From assembly GCF_024166365.1 (NCBI RefSeq), contig NC_064820.1, positions 148,200,001 to 148,264,000 of the forward strand: a stretch of 64,000 bases of DNA, in the 5' to 3' direction. Origin of the DNA: Elephas maximus indicus (lineage: Eukaryota > Chordata > Mammalia > Proboscidea > Elephantidae). Positions 12,801-25,455 of the stretch are shown here, piece after piece. The notes under the pieces are model-generated. The model ran no database searches. It was not told where the DNA came from and saw nothing but the letters and a program-made list of their open reading frames with translations. The translations under genes were made by a program, and so were the position numbers. Position 1 is the first letter of the stretch; every line of letters starts with the position of its first letter.

Positions 12801-13736
12801 ACCTCTGAGCACTGCTTTTGCTGTGTCCCAAAGATTCTGGTAGACTGTGTTTTCATTCTCATTTGATTCTGTGAATTTCTTTACTCTGTCCTTGGTTTCT
12901 TCTATAACCCTGTAGTTTTTGAGCAAGGAGTTGTTCAGTTTCCATGTGTTTGATTTTTTTACCCTTGCTTTTTCTGTTATTGATTTTTACTTTTATGGAT
13001 TTATGGTCAGAAAAGATGCTTTGTAATATCTCTATGTTTTGGATTCTGTTAAGTTTGCTTTGTGGCCTAATACGTGGTCTATTCTGGAGAATGTTCCATG
13101 TGTGTTGGAAAGGAAAGTATACTTGGTTGCTGTTGGGTGGAGTGTTCTGTATATATCTATGAGAACAAGATGGTCGATTGTGGCATTTAGATCTTCCGTG
13201 TCTTTATTGAGCTTCTTTTGGATGTTCTGTGCTTCACTGAAAGTGGTGTGTTGGAGCCTCCTACTATTATTGTGAAGCCATCTATTTCTCTTTTCAGTGC
13301 CTAACAGAGTTTGTTTTATGTATTTCGGAGCCCTGTCATTGGGTGTGTAAATATTTATTATGGTATGTCCTCCTGCTGTATTGACCTTTTAATCGTTATA
13401 TAGTGTCCTTCCTTTCCTTTGTGGTGGATGTTGCTTTAAAGTCTATTTTGTCAGAGATTAATATTGCCACTCCTGCTGTTTTTTGATTGGTGTTTGCTTG
13501 ATATATTTTTTTCCATTCTTTGAGTTTAGTTTGTTTATGTCTTTGAGTCTAAGGTGTGTCTCTTGTGGGCAGCATATAGACGGAATGTGTTTTTTAATCC
13601 ATTCTGCCACTCTCTGTCTGTTTATTTGTGCATGTAGTCCATTTACATTCAGTGTAGTTATTGATAGGAACGAGTTTAGTGCTGTTATTTTGATGGTTTT
13701 TTTTTGTTGTTGTTGTTGACAGTTTCTTTGTTCCAC
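9815..13736 (-). pseudogene. L1 copy A ORF2 remnant (endonuclease/reverse transcriptase)
   Basis: Decayed second ORF of L1, which normally encodes an APE-type endonuclease followed by reverse transcriptase and a cysteine-rich C-terminus. The N-terminus is recognisable at 13458-13736 (TTLNVNGL then QETHLRL, the metal-binding Asn and Glu motifs). Reverse transcriptase motif A is seen at 11669-11908 (SIDVEKAFD, catalytic Asp kept). A C-terminal fragment lies near 10237-10464. Stops and frameshifts between these pieces rule out a functional protein. Confidence 0.85.
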
Positions 13737-14249
13737 TTAATTTTCTGTGCTGAGTCGTTTTTCTTTGTATGTTTTCTTTTCATCTTTTTCATTGTTGTTG
13801 ATTTTGTATTTGCTCAGTCTTTACGTTTTTCTTGTTTTTTATTTTGATGTGTAAGATTGCTAGTTTCGTTTGTGATTACCTTAATATTTACCTCAATTTT
13901 TCTAATTTTAAACCAATCTTTTATTTCTTTATATTGCCTTGACTTCCTCTCCATATGAAAGTTCTATGACTACATTATTTAGTTCCCCTTTTTATTTTAG
14001 TGTTGTCATCTTTTACATATCAATGTTTCTGTTTCCCTATTTTCAGTGTTTTAGTTTTGATTCATTTTTGTGACTTCCTTATCTGGGTTGATATCTTGTT
14101 GTTCTGTCCTGTGTTCTAGTCTTGGGTTGTTACCTGATGTTATTGATTTTCTAACTGGAGGACTTCCTTTAGTTATTTCTTGTAATTTTGGTTTGGTTTT
14201 TACAAATTCCCTAAACTTCTGTTTATCTGCAAATGCCCTAATTTTGCCA

Positions 14250-15061
14250 TCATACTTAAGAGACAGTTTTGCTGGATTTATAATTCTTGGTTGACAATTT
14301 TTTTCCCTTCAAGGGTTTATATATGTCATTCCATTGCCTTCTTACCTGCCTGGTTTCTGCTGAGTAGTCAGAGCTTAAACTTATTGACTCTCTTTTGTAG
14401 GTGACTTTTCATTTATCCCTAGCTGCTTTTAAAATTCTCTTTTTATCTTTGGTTTTGGCAAGTTTGATTATAATATGTCTTGGTGACTTTCTTTTGGGAT
14501 CTACCCTGTACTGGGTTCAGTGAGCTTCTTAGATAGATATCTTCTCATCTTTCACAGTATCTGGGAAGTTTTCTACCAACAAATATACTGATACTCCAAT
14601 CACTTGTAGGTTTTTCCTCTTGATAGAATCCCACATAATTCTTAGGGTTTCTTCATTTTTTAAAATTCTTCTATCTGATTTTTCCTCAAATAAGTTGGTG
14701 TCAAGTGCTTTATCTTCAGTCTCACTAATTCTGACTTCCATTGCCTCAATTCTGCTCCTCTGACTTTCTACTGAGTTGTCTAATTCTGAAATTTTATTAT
14801 TAATCTTCTGGATTTCTTTTTGCTGTCTCTCTATGGGTTCTTGCAGCTTGTTAAATTTGTCATTATGCCCTTGTACAATCTTCTTATTGCTTTGTCTGTG
14901 TGTTCCTTGGCTTGGTCAGCATTTTGCCAGATTGCTTTTCTGATCTCTTGAAGAGCTCTGAATATTAATCTTTTGAATTCTACCTCTGGTAATTCCAAGA
15001 AGTTATCTTCCTCTGGGAGGTTTCTTGGTTATTTGTTTTGGTCACTTGCTGAAGCCATCAT
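14250..15061 (-). pseudogene. L1 copy A ORF1 remnant
   Basis: First ORF of L1, normally a coiled-coil RNA-binding protein that forms the retrotransposition particle. The likely start is at 15061-15059, with a second ATG at 15058. The peptide begins MMASASDQNK and stops at once (TAA), so the original frame is lost. A middle piece at 14529-14741 keeps the glutamate/lysine-rich, coiled-coil-like composition. Confidence 0.7.
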
Positions 15062-16449
15062 GGTCTGCCTCTTTATGTGACTGTTGTTTCTGAGCCACCA
15101 ATAAGTTATTATATTTATTTATTTAATGTTTGCCTATGTGTCCCAGCTTCTTGTTTTTTGTTTTGATATGCCCAAATAGGCTGGTGATGTGAGCTACTTT
15201 GATTACTGGCATCTTGGAGCTCTCATGTCATGTTATCAGGTGATTAGAGCTGTTACTAGGCATGTGAGCCCAGGAGTCTGTTTACTTTTCTTGTATGGAT
15301 TCAGCTTAGGTGTCCAGGTCATTGGTCAGTGAGTATGTGGTACAGGTTCTCATCTATAGTCCTAGATGGGCCTGGGTGATTGGAGTAGGCACAGGTATCT
15401 GGCTGCAATAGAAAGTTATGTGCTGAGCAAGGCAGGGGGCTGACAGCTGCCCCCGAGTGTCTGGGTGGAAGATATGTCCCTGTTCCCTAGAGTGCATTGG
15501 TGGGTGGGTTTTACAGCCAAACTTTTGGCACCCTATGCTGTTGGCTGTAAGGACTGGGAGGCACCACTTATTCTTGGACCACTGTCGAGGATGGCTAGGT
15601 GGAGTGGGTGGAGACACCAGTCCTCAGGCCCCTGATGTGGGTAGGGGAGGACTCTGCTTAATGGGCAGGGTGGTGTCAACTGTCAAGTATCTGCCCACCC
15701 CCTTAGAGCTGTACAGTTGAAAATAGGCTTCAGGTATATACCCTATTGTACTATGCTAATGAGAGCCTATGCTGTTGAAATGGGCCCATGCAGGTCCAGG
15801 CAGAGTTGAAAGGCATTCAAAATCTGTGGACCCCTTATGCCTGTGCCTAGGCAAAGGGGCTGTGCCTGCCCTCAGCTCCTGGCTTAGGGGAGCTGGCAGA
15901 TTATTTTTTCCTGTTTGTTATTTTGTTCCTTCTCCAAAGCCGGGAGAATGGCTTGGTGCAAGATGGGTCCTACTTGTGGCCCAGGGGGCACAGCAGTCGC
16001 TGAAGCCAAACCAGAGCTGGAGCAGAGCAGGGAGGGCACAGGTAAATGGGAGAGAGGTACTTCCCGAAGGGGTAAGGTTTTTTTTTATCTGAGTGGTAGA
16101 TTAGATGCTCGTACTCGTCTTTTGCCAATTAAGCACTGCTTCTCCCTGGTTCTGGAGGCTCGAGCAGACTCTCCACCTCTCGGTTTCTCTTAATGTGGAA
16201 AATGCATCTTGAGCACTACTGCTTGCCTCAGCCTGTGCGAGCCAGACGATTCCCAACCTGCAGGGTGCCAGCCAGGTCAGGTCTGGCAAATCCTCACTGC
16301 TTCTGAGCTGTCTCTTCCTCCCCGTGCCACTCAGTCCAACTCCTCAACTTTGTTTTTGATGTTCAGAGCTCCTAGATTTGTCATATATAATTGATTAAGT
16401 TTTTATTTGGGTCTTTGTTGTAAGAGGGACCACAGGAAGCATCTGACTA

Positions 16450-16472
16450 CTCTGCCATCTTGGCCCTGCCTC
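16450..16472 (-). promoter_or_regulatory. YY1-like motif at the L1 copy A 5' end
   Basis: The first 25 bases of the element contain CCAAGATGGC, a match to the YY1 site that directs accurate initiation at the 5' end of human L1. Transferring that role to this L1 family is an inference. Confidence 0.5.
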
Positions 16473-16488
16473 TTGGAAACAGGCACTT

Positions 16489-16820
16489 TTGATGATAATA
16501 TTCTTCCAAACCACCTACAAATTGGCTGAACCATCATTGCCTTTGCTTCCGGGATCCTAGGGCAGGGTTTTTGGGTGCAGTTGGTTGTTGATTGGAGTAA
16601 TAAAGAAAAGAGCCTGGGATATTATTTCATCTGGGGAAAGAGACCAGAGGACACTTTAAATGAGTACAGCCTGTTTGGGTGGGTCAACTGAAAACCTCTT
16701 GAAGAGAAGGAGGAAAATTTCCCACCTCAGCATCACAGACTCATTTCCAGGTCTGTAGTCCTTCTCATTAGCTGAGCCCAGGATTTGGAGATGGGCAGGG
16801 CCACAGACTGTTGGGGCAAA
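16489..16820. other. Unique sequence
   Basis: No gene or family recognised between the L1 and the MIR that follows. Confidence 0.4.
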
Positions 16821-16824
16821 AAGA

Positions 16825-17025
16825 ACTCAGGCTGGGGATTCTGACAGCTTTGGTTTGATTCCTGGCTCTGCCACTTGTTAGCTGTGTGGTTCCTTAGAGT
16901 CTCTGAGCTTCAGGTTCCTCATCTGCAGACTGGGGATGACAATTCCTCTTCTTAGGATAGTATGAGGACTGATGAAATGAAGTATGTCACATGCCTCAGG
17001 CAGGACCCAGCACATTTTAGCTGCT
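16825..17025 (+). repeat. MIR
   Basis: Contains gattcctggctctgccactt, then ttcctcatctgcagactggg and an ending near cacatgcctcaggcagg. Confidence 0.75.
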
Positions 17026-18029
17026 CTAGAAATGGCAGTTTTAATGACGGTGATGATGATGAATGTTGGCCCCTTGAATCCCAGGCTCAGAGAAGACATG
17101 GTGTGTTTGCCTTTAGAAATTGTTTATTCTTCATTGAACTGGAAACAGCTCCTTTCCTACCTGGGAGAGGGTGTCTGGAGACCCCAGGCACCTTCATCTG
17201 CTTCTGGATTTTCTTTCAGGATAAATATGCTTTTCTAAGGCAAGCACATTAAGCCAAAATTTACATTGAGTGGATTCTTCAGAAACCTACCTGGCACCTT
17301 ATTTTGGAGGAATATAGTGAGATTTGTTTGTGAAATGGCAATACACCTATTTCTTTGATTTTTTTTTTAGACACTTGAATCAAAAGAAACATTTTTGAGT
17401 GTATGAAAATCTTCCCAAAATTAAGGTTTTGGGGTTCTGGAAACCAGGCTGATTCTACCAGAATGGGGTAGAAATTGTGGACTGCCCAACTACTCCTGCA
17501 AAGGCTTCCACCAACAGTTTCTAAACTCACAGAAACAAAGTTTTGATGTGGAGGAGAAAAGGGATCCAACATTTCTTCCGGGGATTAAAAGTGAGTCTGA
17601 AATTGCCAGGATTCAGGAGAAAAAGGCTCTTGTTGAGTTCTCCTTTGAATAACCGAGGCCCTTTCTCTCAGAGCGCTAAGTGTTGAGATGCAGCATCCTT
17701 ACTGCCTAGAAACCCAACAAAGACTGGCTTGGTGGCTGCTTTGAGGTTTCTGTTCCACGTGGAATTTTAACCATGAAAAGACACAAAGATTGGTTTCTTC
17801 TGAGTCCTTAAGTGAACACCACAAAGAGGGAGATTTAGTGGGGAGCTGGGCTCCTATCTCCCACCAGCTGTGCTGCTGCCGTTCAGAACCACAGGCATCC
17901 AGAGCCTATGTGGGGTACACTGCCCAGCCCTCCTCTGTCTCCAGCATTTGGAAGTATACCATGGGACTCAAACCCTTCAGGTGCAAAGAGTCCTGGGCTC
18001 CAGGGAAGCCACGTGCTGTGATGCAGAGA
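17026..18029. other. Unique sequence
   Basis: No gene supported. Several 60-100 codon open frames on both strands have no recognisable domains. Confidence 0.45.
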
Positions 18030-18210
18030 GAATTTTATAGCCTGGTTATGACGTGCCTGGTGATGTTAGGCAAGTTATAGAACCTCTCTGAGCCTCAGCA
18101 TCCTAATCTGTAAAATGGAATAGTAATGCCTGGCTGAAGGCACATTATTAGGATGAGGTAAGCTAATCATGCACAGTGTTTGGCATAGAGTAAGAGGTCA
18201 ATAATGGTAG
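18030..18210 (+). repeat. MIR
   Basis: Shows aacctctctgagcctcagca, aatctgtaaaatggaatag and an ending tagagtaagaggtcaataat. Confidence 0.75.
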
Positions 18211-18269
18211 CCATGTGTATAATATTGTTGTTCTCCCCATTCCACTCCCACCCCTAATTTATAACATAG

Positions 18270-18400
18270 GTATTTTATGCCTGACTTTCAAAGCCCCCCA
18301 CAACTGGGCCCCCCAGGTTGCTCCCAGATGCCTATCCTCTGCTCTGGCTGACCAGGTCTCCATGGTTTCACCCATTGCTCTGCTAGTTACACGCATGGAT
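18270..18400 (+). repeat. L2 fragment
   Basis: The phrases tttcaaagccccccacaact and gggccccccaggttgctccc match the L2 3' region. Confidence 0.55.
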
Positions 18401-18404
18401 AAGT

Positions 18405-18580
18405 GGCCCCTGACAAGCTGGGAAGTCTTGAGCTCAATCTCTCTAAACTCAGTTTTCTTAGAAATAAAAAGGGATTATGACATCTGCCCCTAGGGATCAT
18501 TGCAAGGATTAATGTAGACAATGGAAACAAAGTACCTAGTACAGTGCCTGACCCCTGGTAGATGCGAATAAAGGCTCCTT
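18405..18580 (+). repeat. MIR
   Basis: Contains caatctctctaaactcagtt, then gggattatgacatctgcccc and acagtgcctgacccctggta. Confidence 0.65.
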
Positions 18581-18704
18581 CCTTCATTTCTGCCTGGGAC
18601 GTGAGCTGGAAAGGATGTCTGAGTGAACAAAGCAACTTCAACAAAGACCATGTGCTACCCGGACATGTAACTCAGAGACCTTCTCAGCACCTTGCCTGGT
18701 TCAT

Positions 18705-18945
18705 AGGGTGTATCATAGTGGGCAGGTATGTAGACTTTGTAATCAGACTATGTGGGTTAAATCCGCCATCTGCCACTTTCAATAAAATGTTATAAACTGC
18801 TCTAAGCCTTAGATTACTCATCTAGAAGAGGGTTTTAGAAATTGCCTGACATTTAAATTGTCCCAGGATTAAATAACATGAAATGTATAAAACTTATATA
18901 AAAGCTTATAATAATAACTCAGTAAATTATTGTTGGTGTTCAGCA
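18705..18945 (+). repeat. MIR, near full-length but divergent
   Basis: Follows MIR order from tatcatagtgggcagg through tgtgggttaaatccgccatc to aataactcagtaaattattg. Confidence 0.6.
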
Positions 18946-19034
18946 AATATTAAAATGAGTATTTCAATAATCTTCATATGAATAGTTTAACTAGTTATGT
19001 AAAGTATAATGAAATTGTTATATCATAATATACT

Positions 19035-19154
19035 CAACTATGTCCCAACTTTTTAGCATTTAGTTTGCTTTCCTCCTTCCCCATGATAAATAATGCTGCA
19101 GTGAACATTTCCATGCAGGCATTAATTTCCTTGATTGGAATTCCTCCCTTAGGA
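19035..19154 (+). repeat. Ancient L1M-like fragment, left part
   Basis: Contains ataaataatgctgcagtgaa. The copy appears to continue at 26906-27030 (ttggaaatgggattattggc), with the SINE and the L1 between the two parts. Confidence 0.5.
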
Positions 19155-19240
19155 CAAAACCAATCAGTTGCTGTTGAGTTGATTCCAACTCATGGTGACC
19201 CCACAGGTGTCAGAATAGAATTGTGCTCCATAGTGTTTTC
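19155..19240 (-). repeat. AfroSINE left piece, split by an L1
   Basis: Antisense SINE from aatcagttgctgttgagttg to gtgctccatagtgttttc. The rest of the same SINE resumes at 26775 after the L1. Confidence 0.85.
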
Positions 19241-20197
19241 TTTTTTTATTTTTATTGTTCTTTAAGTGAAAGTTTACAAATCACGTCAGTCTTTCACACA
19301 AAAACTTATACATACCTTGCTACATACTCCCAATGGCTCTCCCCCTAATGAGACAGCCTGCTCCCTCCCTCCACTCTCTCTTTTCGTGTCCATTTCGCCA
19401 GCTTCTAACCCGCTCTACCCTCTCACCTCCCCTCCAGGCAGGGGATGCCAGCATAGTCTCAAGTGTCCCCCTGATCCAAGAAGCTCACTCCTCACCAGCA
19501 TCCCTCTCCAACCCATTGTCCAGCCCAATCCAAGTCTGAAGAGTTGGCTTTGGGAATGGTTCCTGTCCTGGGCCAACAGAAGGTCTGGGGGCCATGACCA
19601 CTGGGGTACTTCTAGTCTCAGTCAGACCGTTAAGTCTGGTCTTTTTATGAGAATTTGGGGTCTGCATCCCACTGTTCTCCTGCTCCCTCAGGGGTTCTCT
19701 GTGGTGTTCCCTGTCAGGGCAGTCATTGGTTGTGGCCAGACACCATCTAGCTCTTCTGGCCTCAGGCTGATGCAGTCTCTGGTTCATGTGGCCCTTTCTG
19801 TCTCTTGCGCTCATAATTACCTTGTGTCCTTGGTGCTCTTCATTCTCGTTTGATCCGGGTGGGCTGAGACCAATTGATGCATCTTAGATGGCCACTTGCT
19901 AGTGTTTAAGACCCCAGACGCCACTCTCCAAAGTGGGATGCAGAATGTTTTCTTAATAGATTTTATTATGCCAATTGACTTAGATGTCCCCTGAAACCAT
20001 GGTCCCCACACACCATCCCCCCTCCCCATGCTGGCCTTCGAAGCATTCAGTTTATTCAGGAAACTTCTTTGCTTTTGGTTTAGTCCAGTTGAGCTCACTA
20101 TGCCTCTATTGTGTGTTTGTCACCTAAAGTGGTTCTTACCTATTATCTAATTAGTGAATACCCCTCACCCTCCCCCTCCCTCTCCCCCTCATAACCA

Positions 20198-23100
20198 TCA
20201 AAGAATGTTTTCTTCTCTGTTTAAACTATTTCTCGAGTTCTTATAATAGTGGTCTTCTACAATATTTGTCCTTTTGCAACTAATTTCATTCAGCATAATG
20301 CCTTCCAGATTCCTCCATGTTATGAAATGTTTCACAAACTCATCACTGTTCTTTACTGATGTGTTGTATTCCATTGTGTGAATATAGCATAATTTATTTG
20401 ACCATTCATCTGTTGATGGGCACCTTGGTTGCTTCCATCTTTTTGCTGTTGTAAACAGTGCTGCAATGAACATGGGTGTGCATATATCTGTTTGTGTAAA
20501 GGCTCTTATTTCTCTAGGATATATTCCAAGGAGTGGGATTGCTGGATCGTATGGTAGCTCTATTTCTAGCTTTTTAAAAGGAAGCATCAAATCGATTTCC
20601 AAAGTGGCTGTACCATTTTACATTCCCACCAGCAGTGTATAAGTGTTCCAGTCTCTCCACATCCTCTCCAACATTTATTATTTTGTGTTTTGGATTAATG
20701 CCAGCTTTTGTTGGAGTGAGATGAAATCTCATTGTAGTTTTAATTTGCATTTCTCTAATGACTAATGATAGTGAGCATTTCCTCATGTATCTATTAGCTA
20801 CCTGAATGTCTTCTTTAGTGAAGTGTCTGTTCATATCTTTTGCCCATTTTTTAAATTGGGTTGTCTTTCTGTAGTTGAGTTTTTGCAGTATCATGTAGAT
20901 TTTGGAGATCAGGCACCGATCCGAAATGTCATAGCTAAAAACTTTTTCCCAGTCTGTAGATAATCTTTTCACTTTTTTGGTGAAGTCTTTGGATGAGCGT
21001 AGGTGTTTGATTTTTAGGAGCTCCCAGTTATCTAGTTTTTCTTCTGCTTTGTTAGCAATGTTTTGTGCACTGTTTATGTCATGTATTAGGGCTCCTAACA
21101 TTGTCCCTGTTTTTTCTTCCATGATCTTTTTTTGTTTTAGATTTTATATTTAGGTCTTTGATCCATTTTGAGCTCATTTTTGTGCATGGAGTGAGGTATG
21201 GGTCTTGTTTCATTTTTTTGCAGATGGATATCCAGTTATGCCAGCATCATTTGTTCAAAAGACTGTCTTTTCCCCATTTAACTGTTTTGGGGCCTTTGTC
21301 AAATATCAACTGCTCATATGTGGACGGATTTATGTCTAGCTTCTCAATTCTGTTCCGTTGGTCTAAGTATCTGTTGTTGTACCAGTACCAGGCTGTTTTG
21401 ACTACTGCAGTGGTATAATAGGTTCTAAAATTAGGTAGAATAAGGCCTCCCACTTTGTTCTTCTTTTTCAGTAATGCCTTATTTATCCGGGGCCTCTTTC
21501 CCTTCCCTATGAAATTGGTGATTTGTTTCTCCATCTCATTAAAAAATGGTGTTGAAATTTGGATTGGAATTGCATGGAATTTCTAGATCTTTTTTGGTAG
21601 AATAGACATTTTTATAATGTTCAGTCTTCCTATCCATGAGCAAGGTATGCTTTTCTACTTATGTAGGTCTCTTTTGGTTTCTTGCAGAAGTGTTGTGTAG
21701 TTTTCTTTGTATAAGTCTTTTACATCTCTGGTAAGATTTATTCCTAAGTATTTTATCTTCTTGGGGGCTACTGTAAATGGCATTGATTTGGTGATTTCCT
21801 CTTCGATGTTCTTTTTGTCGGTGTATAGGAATCCAACTGATTTTTGTATGTTTATCTTGTATCCCAATACTCTGCTGCACTCTTCTATTAGTTTCAGTAG
21901 TTTTCTGGAGGATTCCTTACGGTTTTCTGTGTATAAGATCATGTCGTCTGCAAATAGAGGTAATTTTACTTCTTCCTTGCCTATCTGGATGCCCTTTATT
22001 TCTTTATCTAGCCTAATTACTCTGGCTATGACCTCCAGCACAATGTTGAGTTAGAGTGGTGATAAAGGACATCTTTGTCTGGTTCCTATTTTCAAGGGGA
22101 ATGCTTTCAGACTCTCTCCATTTAGGATGATGTTGGCTATTGGCTTCGTATAAATGCCCTTGATTTTGTGGAGAAATTTTCCTTCTATTCCTATTTTGCT
22201 GAGAGTTTTTATCATGAATGGGTGATGAACTTTGTCAAATGCCTTTTCTGCACCAATTGATAAAATCATGTAATTCTTGTCCTTTGTTTTATTTATATGA
22301 TGGATTACATTAATTGTTTTTCTAATGTTGAACCATCCCTGCATACCTGTTATGAATCCCACTTGGTCATGGTGAATTATTTTTTTGATATGTTGTTGAA
22401 TTCTATTGGCTAGAATTTTGTTGAGGATTTTTGCATCTAAGTTGGTGAAGCATATAGGTCTGTAATTTTCTTTTTTTGTGGTGTCTTTTTTCTTCACTTG
22501 GTTTTGGTATCAGGGATATGCTGGCTTCATAGAATGAGTTTGGGAGTATCCCACCCTTTTCTATGCTCTAAAATACCTTTAGTAGTAGTGGTGTTAACTC
22601 TTCTCTGAAAGTTTGGTAGAACTCTGCAGTGAAGCTGTCTGGCCCAGGGTTTTTTTTGTTGTTGTTGTTGATAGTCTTTTGATTACCTTTTTCAATCTCT
22701 TCTTTTGTTATGGATCTATTTTGGTGTTTACCTCTGTTTGTGTTGGTTTAGGTAGGTAGTGCGTTTCTAGGAATTCACCCATTTCTTCTAGGTTTTCAAA
22801 TTTGTTAGAGCACTATTTTTAATGGTAATCTGATATGATTCTTTTAATTTCAGTTGGGTCTTTTGTAATATTGCCCATCTCATTTCTTATTCGGGTTATT
22901 TGCTTTCTGTCAGTTTGGCAGACGGTTTATCAATGTTGTTGATTTTTTCAAAGAACCAGCTTTTGGCCTTGTTAATTCTTTCAATTGTTTTTCTGTTTTC
23001 TATTTAATTTTTATTATTTGCTTTCTTCTGGTCCCTGAGGGTTTCTTTTGTTGCTCTTTTTCTATTTGTTCAGGTTGTAGGGATAATTCTTTGATTTTGG

Positions 23101-24075
23101 CCCTTTTTTCTTTTTGTATGTGTGTATTTATTGATATAAATTGACCTCTGAGCACTGCTTTCGCTGTGTCCCGAAGGTTCTGATAGACATGTCTTCATTC
23201 TCATTGGATTCTATGAATTTCTTTATTCCATCCTTAACGTCTTCTGCAATCCGGTCTTTTTTGAGCAGGGTATTGTTCAGTTTCCAAGTGTTTGATTTCT
23301 TTTCCCTGCTTTTTCTGTTATTGATTTCCATTTTTATGTTCTTATGGTCAGAGAAGATGCTTTGTAATATTTCAACGTTTTGGATTCTGCTAAGGCTTGC
23401 TTTATGACTTAATATGCGGTCTATTCTAGAGAATGTTCCATGTGCACTAGAAAAGAAAGTATACTTGGTTGCTGTTGTGTGGAGTGTTCTGTATATGCCT
23501 ATGAGGTCAAGTTGGTTGATTGTGGCATTCAGATCTTCCGTGTCTTTATTGAGCTTCTTTCTGGATGTCCTGTCTTTCACCGAAAGTGGTGTGTTGAAGT
23601 CTCCTACTACTGTTGTGGAGCTGTCTGTCTCAGTTTTTAATGCTGATAGAGTTTGTTTTATGTATCTTGCAGCCCTGTCATTGTGTGCATAAATATTTAA
23701 TATGGTTATATCTTCTTGGTAAATTGTCCCTTTAATCACTATGTAGTATCCTTCTTTATCTTTTATGATTTGATTAACTTTAAAGTGTATTTTGTCAGAA
23801 ATTAATATTGCCACTCCTGCTCTTTTTTGATTGTTGTTTGCTTGATATGTTTTTTTCCATCCTTTGAGTTTTAGTTTGTTTGTGTCACTAAGTCTGAGGT
23901 GTGTCTCTTGTAGGTAGCATATAGATGAATCTTGTTTTTTAATCCATTTTGCCACTCTCTGTCTCTTTACTGGTGCATTTAGTCTATTTACATTCAGGGT
24001 AATTATGGATAGGTATGGATTTAGTGCTATCATTTTGATGTCTTTTTTTGTGTTTTGACAGTTTCTTTTCCCCAC
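20198..24075 (-). pseudogene. L1 copy B ORF2 (endonuclease intact in part, RT broken)
   Basis: The first 315 codons (24075-23128) are open and cover the APE-type endonuclease that nicks target DNA. Visible catalytic and binding residues are N28/N30 (TLNVN), E57 (QETH), D159/N161 (GDFN), D219 (SRID) and S242-D243-H244 (SDH). Downstream, RT motif A reads SIGAEKAFD, so the catalytic Asp is Gly (codon GGT at 22254-22252), while FADD is intact (ORF 21655-22041). The C-terminal region reads ELPYDPAIPLLGIYP (20198-20602). Frameshifts near 23,100, 22,050 and 21,150 break the frame. The enzyme is dead. Confidence 0.9.
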
Positions 24076-24559
24076 TTAATTTTATGTGCTGAGTTGATTA
24101 TCTTTGTATATTTTCCTTTCCTCATATTTGTTGTTGTTGATTTTGTTTCTGCTGAGTCTCTATTTTTTTCTTGTATTTTATTTTGATGTGTAGGATAGTT
24201 TGTCTTTTTTGAGGTTACGTTATTATTTACCCCTATTTTTCTAAATTTAAACCTAATTTTTATTTCTTTGTATCACCTTATGTTTCTCTCCATATGGAAT
24301 CTCTATGACTACATTTCTTAGTCTGTCTTTATTGTTTTAATGTTGTTTTCTTTTACATAATAACATCGCTGTTACCCTATTTTGAGTGTTTTTTAAATCT
24401 TGATTTATTTTTTTTTTGATTTCCCTGTCTGGGTTGACTTCTGATTGCTCTGCCCAGTGTTCTAGTCTTGGGTTGATACCTGTTATTATTGATTTTCTAA
24501 CCAAAGAACTCCGTTTAGTATTTCTTGTAGTTTTGATTTTGTTTTTATGAATTCCCTAA

Positions 24560-25455
24560 GCTTCTGTTTGTCTGGAAATGTCCTAATTTCACCATCATAT
24601 TTGAGAGACAGTTTTGCTGGATATATGATTCTTGGCAGGCAATTTTTTTTCCTTCAATTTTTTATATAAGCCATCCCATTGCTTTCTTGCCTGCATGGTT
24701 TCTGCCAAGTAGTCCGAGCTTATTCTTTTTGGCTCTCTTTTGTAGGTGACTTTTTGCTGATCCCTAGCTGCTCTTAAAATTCTCTCTTTTTCTTTGGTTT
24801 TGGCAAGTTTGATTATAATATGTCTTGGTGACTTTCTTTTAATATCTACCTTATGTGGCGTTTGATGAGCGTCTTGGATAGATATCTTCTCATCTTTCAT
24901 GATACCAGGGAAGTTTTCTGCCAACAAATCTTCAACAATTCTCTCTGTATTTTCTCTTATCCCTCCCTATTCTTGTACTCCAATCACTTGTGTGTTACTT
25001 CTCTTGATAGAGTCCCACATGATTCTAAAGGTTTCTTCATTTTTTAAAAATTCTTTTATCTGATTTTTCTTCAAATATATTAGTGCCAACTGCTTTATCT
25101 TCAAGTTCAGAAATTCTGCCTTCCACTTGCTCAAATCTGTTTCTCTTACTTTCTATTGAGTTTTCTACTTCTGTAATTTTATTGTTAATCTTCTGAATTT
25201 CTGATTGCTGTCTGTCTATGGATTTTACATCTTATTAAATTTTTCATCATGTTCCTGAATAATCTTTTTGGTTCCTTCAATTGCTTTATCTGTGTGTTCC
25301 TTGGCTTGTTCTGTGTATTGCCTCATTTCTTTCCTGATGTCTTGAATGGTTCTGTATATTAATCTTTTGTATTCTGCCTCTGGTAATTCCAGGAAGGCAC
25401 TTTCGTCTAGAAGATCCCTTGATTATTTGTTTTGAGAGCTTGTTGAGGCGATCAT
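24560..25455 (-). pseudogene. L1 copy B ORF1 remnant
   Basis: First ORF of L1, encoding the RNA-binding coiled-coil protein. The likely start is the ATG at 25455-25453 (MIASTSSQNK, then TAA). The C-terminal domain is well preserved in the open frame 24927-24595, with the L1 ORF1p signatures PRHIIIKLAKTKEKERILRA and KREPKRISSDYLAETMQARK. Stops in the N-terminal half make it a pseudogene. Confidence 0.8.

Larger units (their letters stand above)
8846..16472 (-). mobile_element. Near full-length L1 (copy A)
   Basis: About 7.6 kb. On the plus strand it reads backwards from the 3' end (tattgtgctttaggtgaaag) through the 3' UTR (to about 9815), ORF2 (9815-13736), ORF1 (about 14250-15061) and a 1.4 kb 5' UTR, ending at the element's first bases (minus strand GAGGCAGGGCCAAGATGGC). 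A degenerate 16-bp target-site duplication lies at 8830-8845 and 16473-16488, with 12 of 16 positions equal and all differences transitions. Both ORFs are broken by many stops and frameshifts, so it is an old, dead copy. An A-run at 8846-8860 sits at the 3' boundary where a T-run would be expected. Confidence 0.93.

Noticed and set aside
23128..24075. Possible host gene with an endonuclease domain
   Set aside because: It is the N-terminus of L1 ORF2 inside a complete L1 with 5' and 3' ends and target duplications.
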